From Globodera rostochiensis (Eukaryota > Nematoda > Chromadorea > Rhabditida > Heteroderidae): a DNA stretch of 64,000 nucleotides. Shown piece by piece: positions 1 through 12,262 of the stretch. Position 1 is the stretch's first letter. Every line of letters begins with the position of its first letter. Under the pieces are notes generated by a model that saw only the letters and a program-made list of their open reading frames with translations, was not told the origin of the DNA and searched no databases. A program made the position numbers and the translations under genes. The stretch is from NCBI GenBank assembly GCA_018350325.1, contig JAEVLN010000009.1, positions 2,974,459-3,038,458 of the forward strand, read 5' to 3'.

Positions 1-3000
1 CTTTTTTGTTTGTTCAGCATCGAGTAACAGTTCCCCTATTTTCAAAGCATCATCAGGTTCCTCTTCAACACCGGCATGTGGGGTTTATTTATGTTACATA
101 TTTCAATTTCATTTAAAATGGTTTTAGTGTTAGTATTATTGCTTTAACTCAAACTTATCGACTCGATATAAGAAGTATTGTAATACGCTTTAATAGCATA
201 AAATGGAAATCTTAAATCCTGAATATATCTTCTTTTATGTTTTTTTTACTCTTAATTGTGCAGTAGACAACGGCCAAGCATAAACAAAGAAATCTTTAAA
301 ATTAGTAAAAATATTTATGTTTAGGGCTACCATATTTAATTTGAGGGTTTCACCTATTAATCAAATTTTTAAGAATTTGCAATTAAATAATTAGATTAAT
401 CAAAAAATATTGGATTTGCAATTTTTATTTTTAACATGAACTTGTCCAGATAGTGTGAATCGCGGGATCAAAGAAATTCTAAAACAAATCAGGTATTTAT
501 TTATTTTATCTATAAAAGTTTAACTTTTTTAAATATTCTGCATTTTTATTAACTCAAACATTTGTTTTTGCAGCAAAATTCCATAAATTAAATTTGTAAC
601 AATATAATTTTAATATTCACATGCGGCCAAAAATGAAAGTTCATGTACTAACTTTTTATATTGAATAGAATTTTATTTATTCGATACTTATTTAATAAGC
701 TTTTTTGCTTCAAGTTGACTTTCATTAATCAAATTAATTGGAATTAAGTGTCTTTCTTGTTGCCACTGCTCTAAATATTATGAACCATTAATCGAAAATA
801 ACCTGAAAAAATTACGCTGAATAATCTATATTAAGCCGTGATGATTCTTATAAAGTTTTGCAGTAAAAAACGTTTTCCTTCTTTTCTGCTTTCTGCATTT
901 TGGTGTTTTGTCTTAATATTTTGAAAACAAAAATATTTAACTTTTAAGAATTTATTTAACCTTTTTAAGGTAGCAAATTAAGCCTTTCTATGGCTTGATA
1001 AATAGCAATTAAAAGATTGGTTTATTTTAAATTAATTAGATATTCATATAAACCTTTTTTTTACCGCAATTTTTAATTTTAAAGCATATTAAAAAAGGAT
1101 CAATAATTATCTTTTCTTATTTATTTTACAAAAATTTTGTTTTTTCAGTTTATAGAATATTTTACATTTACTTGAATAAAAAAGGGTCCTTTTGTCGCGT
1201 ACAAGTAATTATTTTATAATTCTAATAATATATTTATGTAAAATTTTAAAATTTCAAATAGAGCAGAATTAATTATTTATTTTATTCCGATTTTTATTAT
1301 TAAATAAATTATAGTAATATTAGTATGAGCATTTGCTATGTACCCATTTTATTTGATATTCAAAAGTGATCCCACAATTTTTTATTTTATGCAAAGGTTT
1401 AAAACAAAAAGATAAAGTAAAAATTATTTAAAATTAAAGTTAAATTAACCCTATTCATTTCAATGCTTTGAACAACTAGAAATTTGAACCAATTAACTTT
1501 CAAAATTTGAGACTTTAAAAATTGTATACATGTTTTCTGTTTTGATTTTTAAACTTTTATGTATTATTTATAAATTTAATATTATGAATACTTTTGTGTG
1601 TTATAAAGGATTTTAAATGAATTGTTAAAGAAAATCATGGTTTCTGGCGTACAGTGATTGGAAGAATATTTAATGGCTTTATTTATTTTTTTAATTAAAT
1701 AAAATGTACGGCTATTTTTTTATTAAGTTAATATCAATGACAAAATAGACTTTTTAAAATGAATGCCATGACTGCAAAGGAATTTCAGCTGTTACTACCT
1801 TTTCATTTAAGAATTATTTTGCTCTCCATCTTCTACAGTAAGTAAATTTTATAATTATAGAAATTTATCGTTTACATTTTTTAAAATTTATATTTTAGTT
1901 TTTTTAATTAAATTTGAATAAATTTAAATAGCTTTTTAACTTTTTCTTTAAATTTTGTATAATTAAAAAATTCTTTTTATGTTTTCCAACTCGGCTAAAT
2001 ATTTTTTGGTAAGCAACCTTTATATTAAACATGATAGAAAATATTTTGCAAAAGGACATAAACTCATGATTCTTTAACACTTTTTTAAAATTTAACTTGT
2101 GCAGTAAAAAATGCGATGAATGTGGTAAGCGATGCTTTAAAAATGTTTCATTGTTTTGTTTACTTTCTTGAACATTTTATTTTTTAAAGAAATAGTGGGC
2201 TAAAAAGAGAGAGAACTGGTAAGGCTTGTGAAATATTTTGATTTTATAATTATTGTTTATCTTTGAAGCTTTCTTCCTTTTGTGTTTATTTATTTTTTAA
2301 TTTAGATTTGATATACTTTTTTGGGGCATATTTATTATCTGTATTTATCTTTTAATTTTTTTTTTTCTTAAATAGATACTTACGATTTTTAGAATTTTGG
2401 GGTTAAAACCAGTTTTTTCACTTCAATGACATAAAAATGTAAAAATAAATATTTAAATCCACGACCTTTAGGCAGCTTGTTCTTTTTAAATTAAATATAT
2501 TTTTCTAGATTGTTTAACATTCTTCTAAACTTATAAAATTTGACCGGAATTTCCCATCTTGTTCGGTTACTGCTGCTCGCCAATCTGAGATAGAGCAACA
2601 TAATTATGAAAATTTGGTTAAACCGTTTTTATCAACAAATTTTCTTGTATGTTTCTAACGTTCCATTCTATAAGTGTAATTTTTTTTTTGGTTTTTTTAG
2701 GTTTTCCAGTATTTTGGTCTTTATTTATTACGTAATGCTGTGTTTTACATATTAAAAAAATTGGGTTTTGTATTTTTCTTTTACAAAAAATGATAAAGGG
2801 CTAAGAAAATGTTTTATTCATAATTTTAAGATTGCAAAAATCTTTTGGTTTTGTTAGAAATTGATTAATACTTAAAAGTTGATTAATATTCCTGTTCATG
2901 AAGTTGCATAATTTTTATTAATTTATAATGATTATAAAGCAATCAAGATTTACTCATTTTAATCCGTCCAAGAAAATTCATATTTTGGCATCGTTTCACA

Positions 3001-3968
3001 TAAAGTTCACATTGGATTGATTATTAATTTTTTAATTATTGAGATTATTAATAGTAATCTAATTTTTGCATTTATTTGATTTATTGCAAAGGCACTAATT
3101 TATGAATATTTTTACTTTCTTTCATAAAGGTATAATTATTTTATAAATTTTCTATCTGCTATTTGATTTCTTTATTAATCATTTATGATCATTTTTTGTT
3201 TAAAATTTGTGTTTAGTTTGTAATTAAATGTCATATAGGTATTTTATTAAATCATTAATTGGTAATTTATTATTCCGCCAAACACATAAACTCAGTTTTT
3301 TTACATCCGACTACACGCCACTTAGCATCTAAACGAAAGGAGATATTGGGTATTTGAAATGGAAAGTGGATGCTATATTTATTATTTCGTTGTGTTTCTT
3401 TCATTATAGAATTCTTTTTTTATACAAATTCTTTAATAATTTGAAGTACTAAAATCACGTTGAAGTGAAGTATTAAGCCGAATTTTAAAATTTATATCAT
3501 TATTTTGTATTATAGTATTTCGGAGTGGCTGCCTACTGTATTCATGCATTAATTAGCTTTTTCCAAAATGAAAGGCAAAATTTAAAAATTTCTAATAATT
3601 TTAATGGCAACCTTTATTGCCCACCATTTCTACTAGGGTCCAGTCTATTACATATCTCTGGATTGTTTATGATATTAGTAGCATGTCACAATAAAATGTA
3701 GTTGTTCGCCCAAAGCAGTGTTGAATATAATTAAAAATGATTTTACATAATCGGCAAATTTTCAAATTAAGAATATGAATGTGGCCAATGAATATATACT
3801 CTTTCGAACACTGTTAATTTAATTCTTTTTACATAAAAATTATAATTTTCTTAAAGCGGAAAAATTGACGACAATTTCCAAACTTCAATTAAATTTATTC
3901 GTATAAATATTTTATCATTACATATATTAAAGTGACCCAAAAATATTAACAATAACAAAAATAATTAA
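1..3968. other. AT-rich, T-rich gene-free stretch
   Basis: Apart from the solo satellite monomer at 2160-2220, I see no gene, tRNA or structured repeat here. The plus strand is visibly T-rich throughout (long runs of ttttatttattt type) with few open frames. Stop codons interrupt all six frames at short intervals. Intron or intergenic DNA cannot be told apart. Confidence 0.55.
2160..2220 (-). repeat. Solo diverged satellite monomer
   Basis: About 61 bp match the reverse-strand form of the ~108 bp satellite that builds the arrays at 10139 and 38816. The shared parts are the GAACATTTTATTTTTT core, AAATAGTGNGCTAAAAAG and the following GAGAGA. Differences include TTTCTTG for TTTTTTG, AAAG for GAAG and GTGGGC for GTGTGC. 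The match stops inside the monomer on both sides, so this is a fragment, not an array. It shows the monomer exists outside tandem arrays. Confidence 0.75.
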
Positions 3969-4215
3969 TTAATATATTATTTGATACGTAAATGGATAGC
4001 GTGGACTCAGTATAATTGGTGTGGGAGGAGTCAAGACCCCAACACTAGGAAGATCAAAAATCCAATTTGACATTGGAAGGACAACGGGTATAAAAAACGG
4101 ATTAAAATAAAAGAAATAAATAAATCTGAAAACGGATAAAAAATTGATTAACTTTTTTTTTAAACAAAATTGAATTTTCAATAAAAAATAAGATATAAAA
4201 AGATTCAGTGATAAT
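3969..4215 (-). CDS. Possible terminal exon, proline-rich
   Basis: The frame is open on the minus strand. The last ~40 codons (3969-4100) have non-trivial composition, including the proline-rich LTPPTPIILSPRYPF. A TTTTCAG acceptor-like string lies upstream at about 4126-4132 on the minus strand, and the frame stays open from it to the stop. The upstream part of the frame is only A/T-driven Phe, Leu, Lys and Ile and is probably chance. No family was recognised. Chance openness is quite possible. Confidence 0.2.
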
Positions 4216-7200
4216 TGCAACTGTTAAAACTAGTCCGAGATAAATAGGGGAGCATATGATGAAATAGAGACATTTGCAAGATTTTGTATATTACCAAGTA
4301 ATTAAGTAAACAAAAAAATCTTTTTATAAATCTTTTTTTAGATACACGCATTTAATTTTTAAATTTTTTTGGTCAAGGGCCAACTCTGCAGGCTTGCATA
4401 ATTAAACAATTTAATCTTAAAAAATGAATAGTTATAATAAACATTTTAATTAAATAATTAAGGCAATAAACCGACATTATAAAAACGATGGCTAATTCTA
4501 ATATCCAAAAATATTAAAAAAAGAATTTTTACCAAAATATGTACAAATCAGCGCAGGAGCATTCATGAGAGACATTAAGGTTAACTTAATACATATTATA
4601 AACAAAAAGATATTGTTAAACAAACACTAAACAAATTTTTCAAAAAAAGAATAACAGGACTAATTTTTTATATTGCTCTTCATTTATAATATAAATTCAC
4701 AAGTCCATTCCTTAATGAAAATTTTTTTTTAAATAAATAATATTTTAGCTTAATGTTTGCGAAACACGCCCTGCGGATGCCACAAGAAGCTGGGTCGTCA
4801 CAACATGGACCGTAACAGTTTGAGATTTGACTTAAATATTTGCTTTTGAATGAGTTCACTTCAAATTTAAATTTATGATCTTTAGTTATCGCTTAAATGG
4901 AAAAGTAATACAGTTAAAAAAAAATTTAACTTCGAAACTATTTATAATTAAAATCAGCTATTTAAAACGGATAAATATTTACTCTAAATGATAATATATC
5001 AATATGAAATTAGAATGCAAAAAGAAACAATCTTACAGTAATTTTAAAGAATTATTTTAAGAAATACACCCGGAAATCGCCATTTTTTAATATATAATCA
5101 AAAAATATTTAAATCAGAAAATGAAAATTTACCCAAGATAAAAATGTCGGCTACTCAATTTTCTACTTATTTAACGTTGAATAATCAATAAAATAATCTA
5201 ATATTTGTAGAGGCTTGTATAACTTAAGATTTTAATGAATAGATTTTAAATTCTAAATTTTTTTAATTGAATAAAAATATAAATTTATGAGCCCATTAAA
5301 AAGCAAAAATTCTATGTAACGCTGAAAGCGAAAAGTTGTGCTGGCCTTGCAGGGGAAGCAAATACTGTAGGCGAAGAAAAATGAATATTTTTAAAATTCA
5401 CTTTTATTAATTTTCTGATACTTTTATACTGTCTACCTTCATAATAATTAAAATTCTATTTATCTGTACTCAATTTCTAAGTATCTACAAAATAAATACG
5501 TCTTATATAACAAAAAAAACATTCTATTTAAGATTTCCATAAATAACAAATTAAAAATTGGCGTTTTTATTTTACGCATGTTAAATATTTAAACGAATAT
5601 GTAATAATATCATAATAAACAGCAAAAATAAAAAATATCTGACTTACATTACAAGTCCGAATAATAATTATTAGAAAATATGCACTTAAAAACATGCATG
5701 TTGAATATTTTTCTAAGCAAAAGCAAATTACACCCAAATTTAAAATAGCCTGTACGCGGTATCAGAAATTGCGTGATTTAAAAAATAAAAGAACGTCGCT
5801 AAATGAAGAAAAAAATTAAATAAAACATCGTTTTTGATACTGACTATACTAAAATTAAAACTAGATAATATTAATTCAATCAAATGTGCACTATAAAACC
5901 GAATGATAATAGAATTGCCGAACGGATACTAACCGGAGGCTGTGTACGAATAAATGATTGTAAAGCAGAGCAGGTACAAAGGTGCCATTTTCATTCCACT
6001 TTTACCATGTTGCGCAAAAAAAGGTTAAAATGCAAATGAATAAAAATTATGATTGCAAATGTCGCCGGAAAGATCGCCAAAGTCCCACTGAATTCGATGA
6101 ACATTGTCCGATGTCGAATCATACAAGGAAGAAGACCCGAGCCTAATGATAATTAAAATTTGTATTTGAAAATTTAAAAATAGAACTGAAATAATTAATC
6201 GTGAATTGAATAACATGTAAGGAAACTTCGAACATTATTTCATTGCATTATTTGAAAAGGCAGACCTCTCAACTGCTCAAATATTCAAAAAATCATCAAA
6301 GAAAAGTTACCAAAAATTAAAGATAAAAAATTTTTTAAAAGAATAAATGAAGTCGCTAATTATCCCGATTGCTAAATCTTCACACTAAATTGACATGATA
6401 ATATTTATCATAAAAAATGCTAATTCGATGTTATTCATAATAAAATTAATTAAAAGATAAAAATGCAGCAGCTGTTTGGAAAACAAAATGAAATTCTTAA
6501 TTCAGAGAGTAACTTATGAGATTTTCACAAATCAACTTAATATTAAAAAATGAACCTAAACTGCTGACAGCAAATAAAAGCCTTTTTTAAGAATGTAAAA
6601 AATAGAGTTTAGCATTATTTGCAAGTAATGTAAGCTAACATTTAAAACCAATAAATCATCAATAAAAATTAAACGCATTTAGATGCACTAAATAGATAGA
6701 TTTAAGATAACATTATTACCAGTAAATTTTTTAAAAAGTATAATAATGCGTTGGAGCTTTGTGCCCGCAATCATTGGGGTTTTAAATAGAAATATTAACT
6801 ATTACAATACAATCCAATTCATTTAAAAAAATTAAACAACTAATAATTAGAGATTTTAAAACAATTATATTCGAATCTAGTATAGCTTATCAGAAATAAA
6901 TGAAAATACCGCATTAAAGCTTAATCTTTAAGTTTGGATTTTTAAAACGTATTTTAAAAAATAAAGAACACAGATAGATATTAATTTATTTTTATTTTCA
7001 CTTTATCTGACACTGTATCCGCTCAATAGGTTTTTGCTCCAATCTTCACATTAAATGTTTTTAGTAATACAATTGCTCAATTAATGGCTTTTACGTATAT
7101 ATAATAATTTATCATTCAAAACGTTTAAAAATTTTAATTCTAAAGTTGCCTTTGCATTCATCATTTTAGATTTGGTTGCAATTTATCATTTAAATTTGTT

Positions 7201-8462
7201 TTTGAAAGTTTGTTAATCTGACAATTTAGTGCATTATTTTTATGTGTCTTTCTTTGTTGTATCGCATTTATGTGTGTAATTTTAATCCGAAAGTACGCTT
7301 TTTTTAGTCGAATTAAATTTGTTAAATTTAACCTATTTTTAATTGGTAAAAAATTAATAAATTTCACATAAATGTTAAAAATAATTCATTTTTTTGTAAT
7401 TACAAAAGAACGGATTGAATATGCTTTGAGAATACAAATAGACATCCTTAAGATATTTATTAACTTAAACGTAATAAATATCTAAAAAATTTCTTGGTAT
7501 AAAAAAATCAAATCACCTTTTGACCATATAACTAACGCGTTTAACTAAAATTATAAAATGAAAGATTACACGATTAACAAACTATATTTGTTAACATATC
7601 AATGGTAAAAAAACCTTTAGCATGTATTTTTACAAATCCGAATCAAATATCTTTTTTTTACGTTTATTTGGATTTTGTTTCATTTCTTAACAAGTTATTT
7701 TCTTTAACATTTATAATTCGAAACCTTCTTTTAATCATTTACAATTAATTGTTTATAAATAAATTTAAGATCACGATTTTTGTCCCTATTGTCTAACAAG
7801 ATTTTGTATTCTTATAATTGAAAAGTTTCCAACAACTATTCATAATGCGATATTTTATTTGTTTGCTTTTGGAAAGTTTTAAATTTATTTAAAAAAATTA
7901 GATTTAATCAAAGATAAGTCGCAGTGAACCACTAGTATAGAAGAAGATAATGCGTCATTAAAACTTAATAACTAATTATTTTACATCCAACACACCATGT
8001 TACAGAAAAATATTTTTTATGAAATATATAAAAAATTTATATTAGCAATTATTATCGACTAGATTACAAACAGTTTATCAAAAACGAAATGCAAGTTGAA
8101 GTATCAAAGTTTGTGTATTGCATTTAATTACAACGGTTTACGTATACTGCTATAATATTGCCCACAAAGTTTGATGAAAAGATAAAATATTGAAATAAAA
8201 AAAGATGGCCAAAAAACCTTTGTTCCGTAATTATCAAATAAAATTAAACCATTATGATACATAAATATTGCCGTTTATCAAACTACATACACTGCGTTCT
8301 ATGATGGAAATGATCGTATACAGGCATATGACAAAAATATAGCTAAAATAAAATTTCTTCGCCTAAAAGCGTGGTGATAAAGTCATGACATGTATTGCAA
8401 TTAAAGTTTAAAATGTTCGGTTCAATTTTAATTAAATAACTAAAATATAATGGAGGATGTTA
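4216..8462. other. AT-rich background with one exon-like patch
   Basis: This stretch is mostly A-rich on the plus strand, switching to T-rich near 7000-7880. Apart from the exon candidate at 6025-6142, I see no gene or repeat array. The 68-codon open frame on the minus strand at 7161-7367 is nearly all Asn, Lys, Ile and Leu and looks like open AT-rich sequence. Confidence 0.5.
6025..6142 (-). CDS. Candidate terminal exon, acidic/polar
   Basis: On the minus strand a TATCATTAG acceptor is followed directly by an open frame of about 39 codons that ends at a TAA stop. The peptide has mixed composition, including LGSSSLYDSTSDNVHRIQWD and FGDLSGDICNHNF, and the patch is clearly more GC-rich than its surroundings. 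The exon would start in phase 2. No upstream exon was found with confidence and no family was recognised. It could be the last exon of a gene with long introns, a decayed gene fragment, or chance. Confidence 0.3.
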
Positions 8463-8560
8463 ATGTCGGATAGCGACAGCGCACGGAACGTAAAAAAAAA
8501 ATAGTCGAGGCATCAGGACGGAGCTATCGTAAAATTGCATGGCGTAACGAGAAATCATAG
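8463..8560 (+). pseudogene. Short coding-like fragment broken in an A10 run
   Basis: An ATG opens a frame reading MSDSDSARNVKKK, which stops immediately after a run of ten A (8492-8501). The +1 frame directly after the run reads 19 residues starting IVEASGRSYRKIAW before its own TAG. One base of length difference in the A run would join the two. This may be a sequencing error, a decayed gene, or a donor at GTAAAA (8490) ending a short first exon. The SGRSYRKIA stretch faintly resembles the helix-turn-helix start of mariner-type transposases. That resemblance is weak and unproven. Confidence 0.25.
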
Positions 8561-8638
8561 GGAAGGTTTCTCGTCATCAATAAAAAATTCATATTATGAT
8601 ATTATTCTTAAATGATTTTATCCATTGCAAATGTTTAA

Positions 8639-8854
8639 GTGAATTTATCTTTTATAAACACTGCAATATTAAAAAAATTCAAACCTACATTTTATTTATC
8701 AGAAGTAAAACCAACGAAAGGCTACAGAATATTTAAAACTAACACATTAAGTTATAACTACTATTATCAAACCAATAATAATCAGTATTCATGCCGTCGA
8801 GCTGGAGAATTGGAAGACATTACCGGCATGAAGCGGATCCTTAAAATGACATAA
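8639..8854 (+). CDS. Small ORF, 71 residues, unknown
   Basis: The frame uses GTG (8639) as its first codon, with no ATG until late, so if real it is more likely an exon than a whole gene. The first two thirds are A/T-driven Asn, Tyr, Lys and Thr. The last ~25 residues (from about 8790) come from a GC-richer patch and include CRRAGELEDITGMKRIL. No domain was recognised. It sits just downstream of the broken fragment at 8463, and the two could be remnants of one gene. Confidence 0.2.
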   Translation: MNLSFINTAILKKFKPTFYLSEVKPTKGYRIFKTNTLSYNYYYQTNNNQYSCRRAGELEDITGMKRILKMT

Positions 8855-10138
8855 TTTGCCCATTATGATACATTTTATAACAAAAATTCATTGCATCCAA
8901 GATGCCACTACAAACAGATATTTTGTTTCAAAATTTCTAAAAAATTTATTTAAAACTTTATCTTTTAAAATAAAATACAAAGTAAGCAATTTTAATGCGC
9001 AAAAAAATTTTATAAAATTGTATAATGAAACGACCAAAAATAAATAGAAAATTTCTTCATAAATTGCTTAAAAAGGAACGGTAACAATTCAAGTGCAGCA
9101 CGCCATGATTATTTAAATAAATAAAAGGAAATCAATTCTGTTTAACGTAATAGATAAGCAAGACATTTAACGATAAACTCTGAATAAGAATGCATTTAAA
9201 TGAACAACGGGTTTACACTGTTATTAATATTAAGAATAAATAAAAAGGCATGAAATTTTTTTGCAAAAAATGAAACAAAGAACTAATAATCTTATCACCA
9301 ATAAATTTCTAAACAAAACAATGGAAGAAGTAAAAATATTTCAATGCAACTAAAATCATATGGTCTATATTACAATTTATATTCTAACAGCACAAATATA
9401 ATTAAATGGTTAAGTTTAATAATTAAAGCTTTACTATGGTTTTTTTATTTTAAACTTACAACGTTTTGTAGTGGGCTGCCTCAGGTTATGCTTTAAAAAT
9501 AATTTACTTCAACACCCCCCATTTGATGAAACAAACGTATGTGCGTGAACCACCTTCTCAACTCTTATTACTTCAAAATCCTAAAAATAAATATTCTTCT
9601 ATTCAAACTTATTCGATATAAACTTTGGCGACCTTCAAGTATTTTATTAAAAAAAAAAGTTATTGCGTATTGCAAAAAATTAATATTCAATCATTAATGT
9701 AAAATACATAAAAAAAAGATAAAAGTTAAAGACTTTAAATTAAAATAATTATATTAAGTAACGCTAAATAAGAACATTTATTTTATATTGTGTTCGCGAG
9801 GGACAACCCAACAAGTGTAAATTTTTATTTAATAAAAAATGAGCTTGATAAAACTTTTAATCAATGCTTGGTTAAATTTTGGAGATTTATTATAGTACGC
9901 GCTGAATAATATTGATTTTTCAATAGGCATTATTAGCTAAATTGGGGAACAACAGTTGATGAACAACGACCTAGTCAAACAAATTATAAAATTAACTCTA
10001 TATGTGGATATTAAGAAACAAGTAAAAATATACAATTTAATAAAAATCTGCGCGCCACAAGTAGAGCCTACAGCACATTCAAGACATTGCGTAGGCTTCG
10101 TTAAAAATTCAATTTTCTTGATAATTTAATACGGCTTC
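8855..10138. other. AT-rich background
   Basis: No gene or structured repeat was seen. The 63-codon frame at 8856-9047 is A/T-driven Lys, Asn, Phe and Ile. A small GC-richer patch at about 10048-10108 precedes the satellite arm; it is open for ~18 codons but has no other support. Confidence 0.5.
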
Positions 10139-11057
10139 GTAATTTGGTCATCAACGCATCCCATCTAATAATTTTTAGTTACTTTATTTTTATTTTTTGA
10201 AGAAATAGTGTGCTAAAAAGAGAGAGTCAGACGGTTAGAATAATTTGGTCATCAACTCACCCCATCTAATAATTTTTTAGTTACTTTTTTGAACATTTAT
10301 TTTTTGAAGAAATAGTGTCCTAAACGAGAGCATCAGGCGGCGAGAGTAATTTGGTCATCAACGCATCCCATCTAATAATTTTTAGTTTTTTTATTTTTTG
10401 AAGAAATAGTGTGATAAAAAGAGAGAGTCAGACGGTTAGAGTAATTTGGTCATCAACGCACCCCACCATCTAATAATTTTTTAGTTACTTTTTTGAACAT
10501 TTTATTTTTTGAAGAAATAGTGTGCTAAAAAGAGAGTGTCAGACGGTTAGAGTAATTTGGTCATCAACGCACCCCATCTAATAATTTTTTAGTTACTTTT
10601 TTGAACATTTTATTTTTTGAAGAAATAGTGTACTAAAAAGAGAGAGTCAGACGGTTAGAGTAATTTGGACATCAACGCACCCCATCTAATAATTTTTTAG
10701 TTACTTTTTTGAACATTTAATTTTTTGTCAGAAATAGTGTGCTAAAAAGAGAGTCAGACGGTTAGAGTAATTTGGACATCAACGCACCCCATCTAATAAT
10801 TTTTTAGTTACTTTTTTGAACATTTAATTTTTTGTAAGAAATAGTGTGCTAAAAAGAGAGAGTCAGACGGTTAGAGTTATTTGGTCATCAACGCACCCCA
10901 TCTAATAATTTTTTGTTACTTTTTTGAACATTTTATTTTTTGAAGAAATAGTGTGCTAAAAAGAGAGAGTCAGACGGTTAGAGTAATTTGGTCATCAACG
11001 CACCCCATCTAATAATTTTTTAGTTACTTTTTTGAACATTTTATTTTTTGAAGAAAT
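10139..11057 (-). repeat. Satellite array, left arm (about 8-9 monomers)
   Basis: Tandem copies of the ~108 bp satellite read on the reverse strand. Each carries CATCAACGCACCCCATC, ACTTTTTTGAACATTTTA, AAATAGTGTGCTAAAAAGAG and CAGACGGTTAGAG. Copies differ by scattered substitutions and small indels, for example GAGCATCAGGCGG in one and a TTTTTTGTCAG or TTTTTTGTAAG variant in two neighbours. The outermost copies near 10139 and 11057 are cut inside the monomer. Confidence 0.92.
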
Positions 11058-11497
11058 TTACGCAAAAGAATTAACATAACAAATATATTTTAAAAATAAT
11101 TTAAAATTAATAAATGTAAAAATGTTCTTAAAGTCGTACATATGTCTATTATTGAACTTAAAAGCTTTTATAAAAACTATTTTCCTTGAGGAAATATATA
11201 TAAAAAATAATTTGAAAAAAGTACATAAAATACTAAATTAATACATGTTGTTGAAAGCAACTAAAACCCTAAAAAACGCTTTAATTTTAAGTTGTTTTAG
11301 TTATATATAAATCCGAGCTCTAGTTATATATTACTTAAATTTTTAAAATTAAAACAAATACGAACACACAAAAGAATTTACAACTATCATTCCAAATTTA
11401 TATAAATTATATATAAGTATATCATTTTTCAGATTGAAATCCTTTGGTTCTTCAATTACCAATACAAACTCCATTACATCGAAGTGTTATATTAATT

Positions 11498-11692
11498 TTA
11501 AAATATGTTTTTACTCAAAAAGCTTTCGAACTTGCAAACATCAAAAGTTATAATAATATACGCATATCGGCCTTTTAAGAGTTCTTTTGTGAATACAATA
11601 AGCCTGTGTTGTGTATACCGAAGGAGATGATCGGATATTTTCTTCTTACAACATTTAATGCCAAATAGGAGAACCCAATATATGATTGACAA
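11498..11692 (-). CDS. ORF in the centre of the foldback-like element
   Basis: A 64-codon open frame lies in the unique centre between the inverted satellite arms. It begins with TTG, not ATG, so it would be an exon or use an upstream start. Composition is mixed and includes KISDHLLRYTQHRLIVFTKE and LLKGRYAYIIITFDV, with two Cys-Cys/Lys clusters near its start. No transposase motif was recognised. A second, plus-strand GC-richer patch (about 11730-11800) runs open into the right satellite arm. Both are weak. Confidence 0.25.
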   Translation of the reverse strand: MSIIYWVLLFGIKCCKKKISDHLLRYTQHRLIVFTKELLKGRYAYIIITFDVCKFESFLSKNIF

Positions 11693-11829
11693 AATTGAAA
11701 AACGCTTATTTAAAAACTAGCCGTATATCGGCTTAAGAAAACTTGGTCGTCGAAGAGAAAGACTTCAACAAGCGCAAGGAGGATGCTAGTGCTGGATATT
11801 AAATTAATAAATAAGACTTATAAAGCAGC

Positions 11830-12262
11830 TAAAAAATTATTAGATGAGGTGCGTTGATGAAAATTACTCTAACCGTCTGACTCTCTCTTTTTAGCACTCT
11901 ATTTCTTCAAAAAATAAAATGTTCAAAAAAGTAACTAAAAAATTATTAGATGGGGTGCGTTGATGACCAAATTATTCTAACCGTCTGGCTCTCTCTTTTT
12001 AGCACACTATTTCTTACAAAAAATTAAATGTTCAAAAAAGTAACTAAAAAATTATTAGATGGGGTGCGTTGATGTCCAAATTACTCTAACCGTCTGACTC
12101 TCTCTTTTTATCACACTATTTCTTCAAAAAAGTAACTAAAAAATTATTAGATGGGGTGCGTTGATGACCTAATTACTCTAACCGTCTGACTATCTCTTTT
12201 TAGTACATTACTTCTTCAAAAAATAAAATGTTCAAAAAAGTAACTAAAAAATTATTAGTGCA
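11830..12262 (+). repeat. Satellite array, right arm (about 4 monomers)
   Basis: About four forward-strand copies of the same ~108 bp satellite (AAAAAATTATTAGATGGGG, GCGTTGATGACC, TCTAACCGTCTGACTC, TTTTTAGCACACTATTTC). The first copy is diverged (GATGAGGTG, GATGAAAATTAC) and one copy is shortened between TTTCTTC and GTAACT. The array stops at TTATTAG (12257) next to unrelated DNA. Confidence 0.92.

Larger units (their letters stand above)
10139..12262. mobile_element. Foldback-like element: inverted satellite arms
   Basis: Two blocks of the same ~108 bp satellite face each other. The left arm (10139-11057, about 8-9 monomers) reads in reverse orientation and the right arm (11830-12262, about 4 monomers) in forward orientation, with ~770 bp of unrelated DNA between them. 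Long inverted arms built of tandem repeats around a unique centre are the hallmark of foldback-type elements such as Drosophila FB (established knowledge). The arms differ in length and start at different points of the monomer. I did not find a target-site duplication. The alternative is inversion of part of a satellite array. Confidence 0.4.
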
